Positions 60,410 through 62,106 of a stretch of DNA of 62,106 nucleotides are shown piece by piece. The position numbers and the translations under genes are program-made. Source of the DNA: Clostridiales bacterium. GTDB lineage: Bacteria; Bacillota; Clostridia; Lachnospirales; Lachnospiraceae. The DNA is taken from NCBI GenBank assembly GCA_018376135.1, contig JAHABX010000020.1, positions 1 through 62,106 on the forward strand, in the 5' to 3' direction. The notes beneath the pieces were generated by a model. The model saw only the letters and a list, made by a program, of their open reading frames with translations. It had not been told where the DNA came from and ran no database searches. Numbering within the stretch: the stretch's first letter is position 1; every line of letters starts with the position of its first letter.

Positions 60410-62026
60410 ATGTGGAAGGATAGTATCAGTGCTTTAGATAACAAGAGAAGCCGGATCCTGCAGGCAGGCGGCAGTGACAAGATCGAGAAGCAGCATAAAA
60501 GCGGCAAGCTGACTGCCCGTGAGAGAATCGATCTGCTGTTTGATGAGGGTACGTTTGTTGAGGTGGATAATTTTATTGAATCCAGGATCGATGATTTTGG
60601 ACTGGATAAAAAGAGAGTGCCGGGTGACGGCGTGGTGACCGGATACGGAGAGATCAACGGACGGACCGTATTCGTGTCATCGGAGGATTTTACGGTGATC
60701 GGCGGTTCTCTGGGAGAGTACCACTCCATGAAGATTGCCCGTATTCAGGATATGGCATATGACATGAAGGCTCCGATCATTATGATCAACGACAGCGGCG
60801 GAGCGAGAATCGAGGAGGGAATTGATTCTCTCAGCGGTTATGCAAATATATTTCTGCGCAATACCAAAGCCTCCGGTGTGATCCCGCAGATCGCGGTCAT
60901 TGCCGGACCCTGCTCCGGCGGTGCCTGCTATTCACCGGCAATCTGTGATTATATCTTTATGGTAAATGATATTGGCAAGATGTTTATCACCGGACCGCAG
61001 GTGGTGAAGACGGTAGTGAATGAGACCTGTACCGTGGAGGAGCTGGGAGGCGCTTCGGTTCATGCGTCCAAAAGCGGTGTGACGCATTTTACCTATGAAG
61101 ATGAGCAGAACTGCTTTGAGGGGGTACGACAGCTTCTTTCTTATCTGCCGGGCAGTTATCTGGAGAAGCCGCCGGTCATCAAAGAAGAGGAGAAAGATGA
61201 GACTTCTGCGAAAAAGTCGCTGCTCTACAGACTGAATCAGCTGCTGAGCAGGAAGAAGATCTTCTCTGAGGACCGCTGTTCAGAGTTGACAGAGATCGTT
61301 CCGGACAATTCCCGTAAGGCATATGATGTGCTGGAGGTGATTGACCGGATCTGTGATCAGAACAGCTTCTTAGAGGTTCAGAAGGATTTTGCGAAGAATG
61401 TGGTGGTCGGTTACGGACGCATCGACGGTCAGAGTGTGGGTATTGTGGCAAATCAGCCGCTTATACTGGCGGGAAGTCTTGACTATGATGCTTCCGATAA
61501 GGCGGCGCGTTTTATCCGTACCTGTGACTGCTACAATGTGCCGCTGGTGGTGCTGGTGGATGTGCCTGCATTCATGCCGGGTACGGCGCAGGAGCACAAG
61601 GGTATCATCCGTCACGGCGCCAAGATGCTGTATGCCTTTTCTGAGGCAACTGTGCCCAAGATCTCTGTGATCATGAGAAAAGCATACGGCGGCGCGTATA
61701 TCGCCATGAACAGTAAAAACATGGGAGCGGATATTGTGTATGCATGGCCGGGAGCAGAGATTGCGGTCATGGGAGCAGAGGGTGCGGTCAATATTGCGTT
61801 CAAGCGCGCCATCAATGCGGCGGAGAATCAGGATGCGGCGAGAGAGCAGTATGTACAGGAGTACAGGGAGAAGTTCATGAATCCTTATGTGGCTGCTTCC
61901 AGAGGCTTTGTTACAGAGGTCATCAAGCCGGATGAAACGAGAAAGCGTCTGCTGGCGGCGCTGAAGATGCTGAAAAACAAACAGGTAGCTGCACCTGCAA
62001 AGAAGCACGGAAATATTCCGTTATAA
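60410..62026 (+). CDS. Acyl-CoA carboxylase, carboxyltransferase subunit
   Basis: A 538-residue two-domain crotonase-fold protein of the PccB/AccD5/MmdA type (N-half GGARIEEG and CSGGACY; C-half FMPGTAQEHKG, GGAYIAMNSK). It moves carboxyl groups between biotin and acyl-CoA. A variable linker lies at about residues 255-295. The FabT-like sites suggest malonyl-CoA supply for fatty acids, while the family also includes methylmalonyl-CoA decarboxylase, so acetyl-CoA or propionyl-CoA remains open. It depends on biotin, linking it to BioY. Confidence 0.87.
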   Translation: MWKDSISALDNKRSRILQAGGSDKIEKQHKSGKLTARERIDLLFDEGTFVEVDNFIESRIDDFGLDKKRVPGDGVVTGYGEINGRTVFVSSEDFTVIGGSLGEYHSMKIARIQDMAYDMKAPIIMINDSGGARIEEGIDSLSGYANIFLRNTKASGVIPQIAVIAGPCSGGACYSPAICDYIFMVNDIGKMFITGPQVVKTVVNETCTVEELGGASVHASKSGVTHFTYEDEQNCFEGVRQLLSYLPGSYLEKPPVIKEEEKDETSAKKSLLYRLNQLLSRKKIFSEDRCSELTEIVPDNSRKAYDVLEVIDRICDQNSFLEVQKDFAKNVVVGYGRIDGQSVGIVANQPLILAGSLDYDASDKAARFIRTCDCYNVPLVVLVDVPAFMPGTAQEHKGIIRHGAKMLYAFSEATVPKISVIMRKAYGGAYIAMNSKNMGADIVYAWPGAEIAVMGAEGAVNIAFKRAINAAENQDAAREQYVQEYREKFMNPYVAASRGFVTEVIKPDETRKRLLAALKMLKNKQVAAPAKKHGNIPL

Positions 62027-62080
62027 GAATATGAGCGTGGGACGGCTGTCTGCGGCTGAAGGAAGGGGGACAGGAGATCT

Positions 62081-62106
62081 ATGGGAACACAGGGCTTTAT
62101 GGGAGC
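62081..62106 (+). CDS. Start of a further gene, cut by the window end
   Basis: An ATG at 62081 after CAGGAG begins MGTQGFMG and runs off the window. Next to a carboxyltransferase, a small membrane subunit or a biotin carrier is likely, but eight residues cannot decide. Confidence 0.5.

Overview
The window reads as chromosome from a Gram-positive anaerobic acetogen of the Lachnospiraceae (Blautia-like). The reasons are a complete carbonyl branch of the Wood-Ljungdahl pathway, strong AGGAGG-type ribosome binding sites, sigma-A promoters of the TTGACA/TATAAT type, and the gene families present (Rex, BioY, PadR/DUF1700/DUF4097, EndoA after alr, BceAB-like modules, lipoprotein flavodoxins). The genus is inferred from gene content only. 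I recognise no rRNA, tRNA, CRISPR array, complete insertion sequence or prophage.

1-16.5 kb, all on +: nickel delivery and the Wood-Ljungdahl pathway. A His-rich metal-binding protein and a CooT-type protein precede cooC, acsA (CO dehydrogenase), a second cooC, acsB (acetyl-CoA synthase), acsD/acsC (corrinoid iron-sulfur protein), acsE (methyltransferase), acsV (reductive activator), a DUF3786 gene, fhs, fchA and folD. Promoters, terminators and strong hairpins split the cluster into at least three or four transcription units. Two promoters carry Rex-like operators, and rex itself lies at 21.3 kb. FolD lacks the two residues needed for cyclohydrolase activity, which fits the presence of a separate fchA. 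No metF/metV is present here.

16.6-34.4 kb: mostly ordinary chromosome. It holds a PucR-type regulator, bioY behind a textbook BirA operator, a DUF1284 protein, an ABC-F ATPase (-), rex, nnrD, alr, an EndoA/MazF toxin without a visible antitoxin gene, a YebC-family regulator, a zinc-ribbon protein, metY, a TepA-like protease, an AEC transporter, pepD, and a MacA/MacB-like efflux operon.

34.6-46.6 kb: an accessory redox and transport region with many damaged genes. It has a second DUF3786-like gene, a cation/proton antiporter with a frameshifted HxlR regulator, an Old Yellow Enzyme gene missing its middle, a MerR regulator, a frameshifted lipoprotein flavodoxin, a CMD-family protein, a MATE pump, two LysR regulators, a DUF362 protein, a methyltransferase, a truncated flavodoxin lipoprotein and an intact one.

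46.6-50.8 kb: an AT-rich insert with an RloA/RloB (AbiL-like) defence pair, a third, nuclease-like gene with an in-frame stop, a NUMOD4/HNH endonuclease, and a membrane protein ending in an EF-Tu-domain-II-like barrel. A perfect 15-bp inverted repeat lies just before the defence genes.

50.9-62.1 kb: envelope-stress and transport functions: a PadR/DUF1700/DUF4097 operon, an ECF sigma/anti-sigma pair (-), a MATE pump and a BceRS-BceAB-like module with a candidate response-regulator box. The window ends with an acyl-CoA carboxylase carboxyltransferase behind two FabT-like operators, and the first codons of a further gene.
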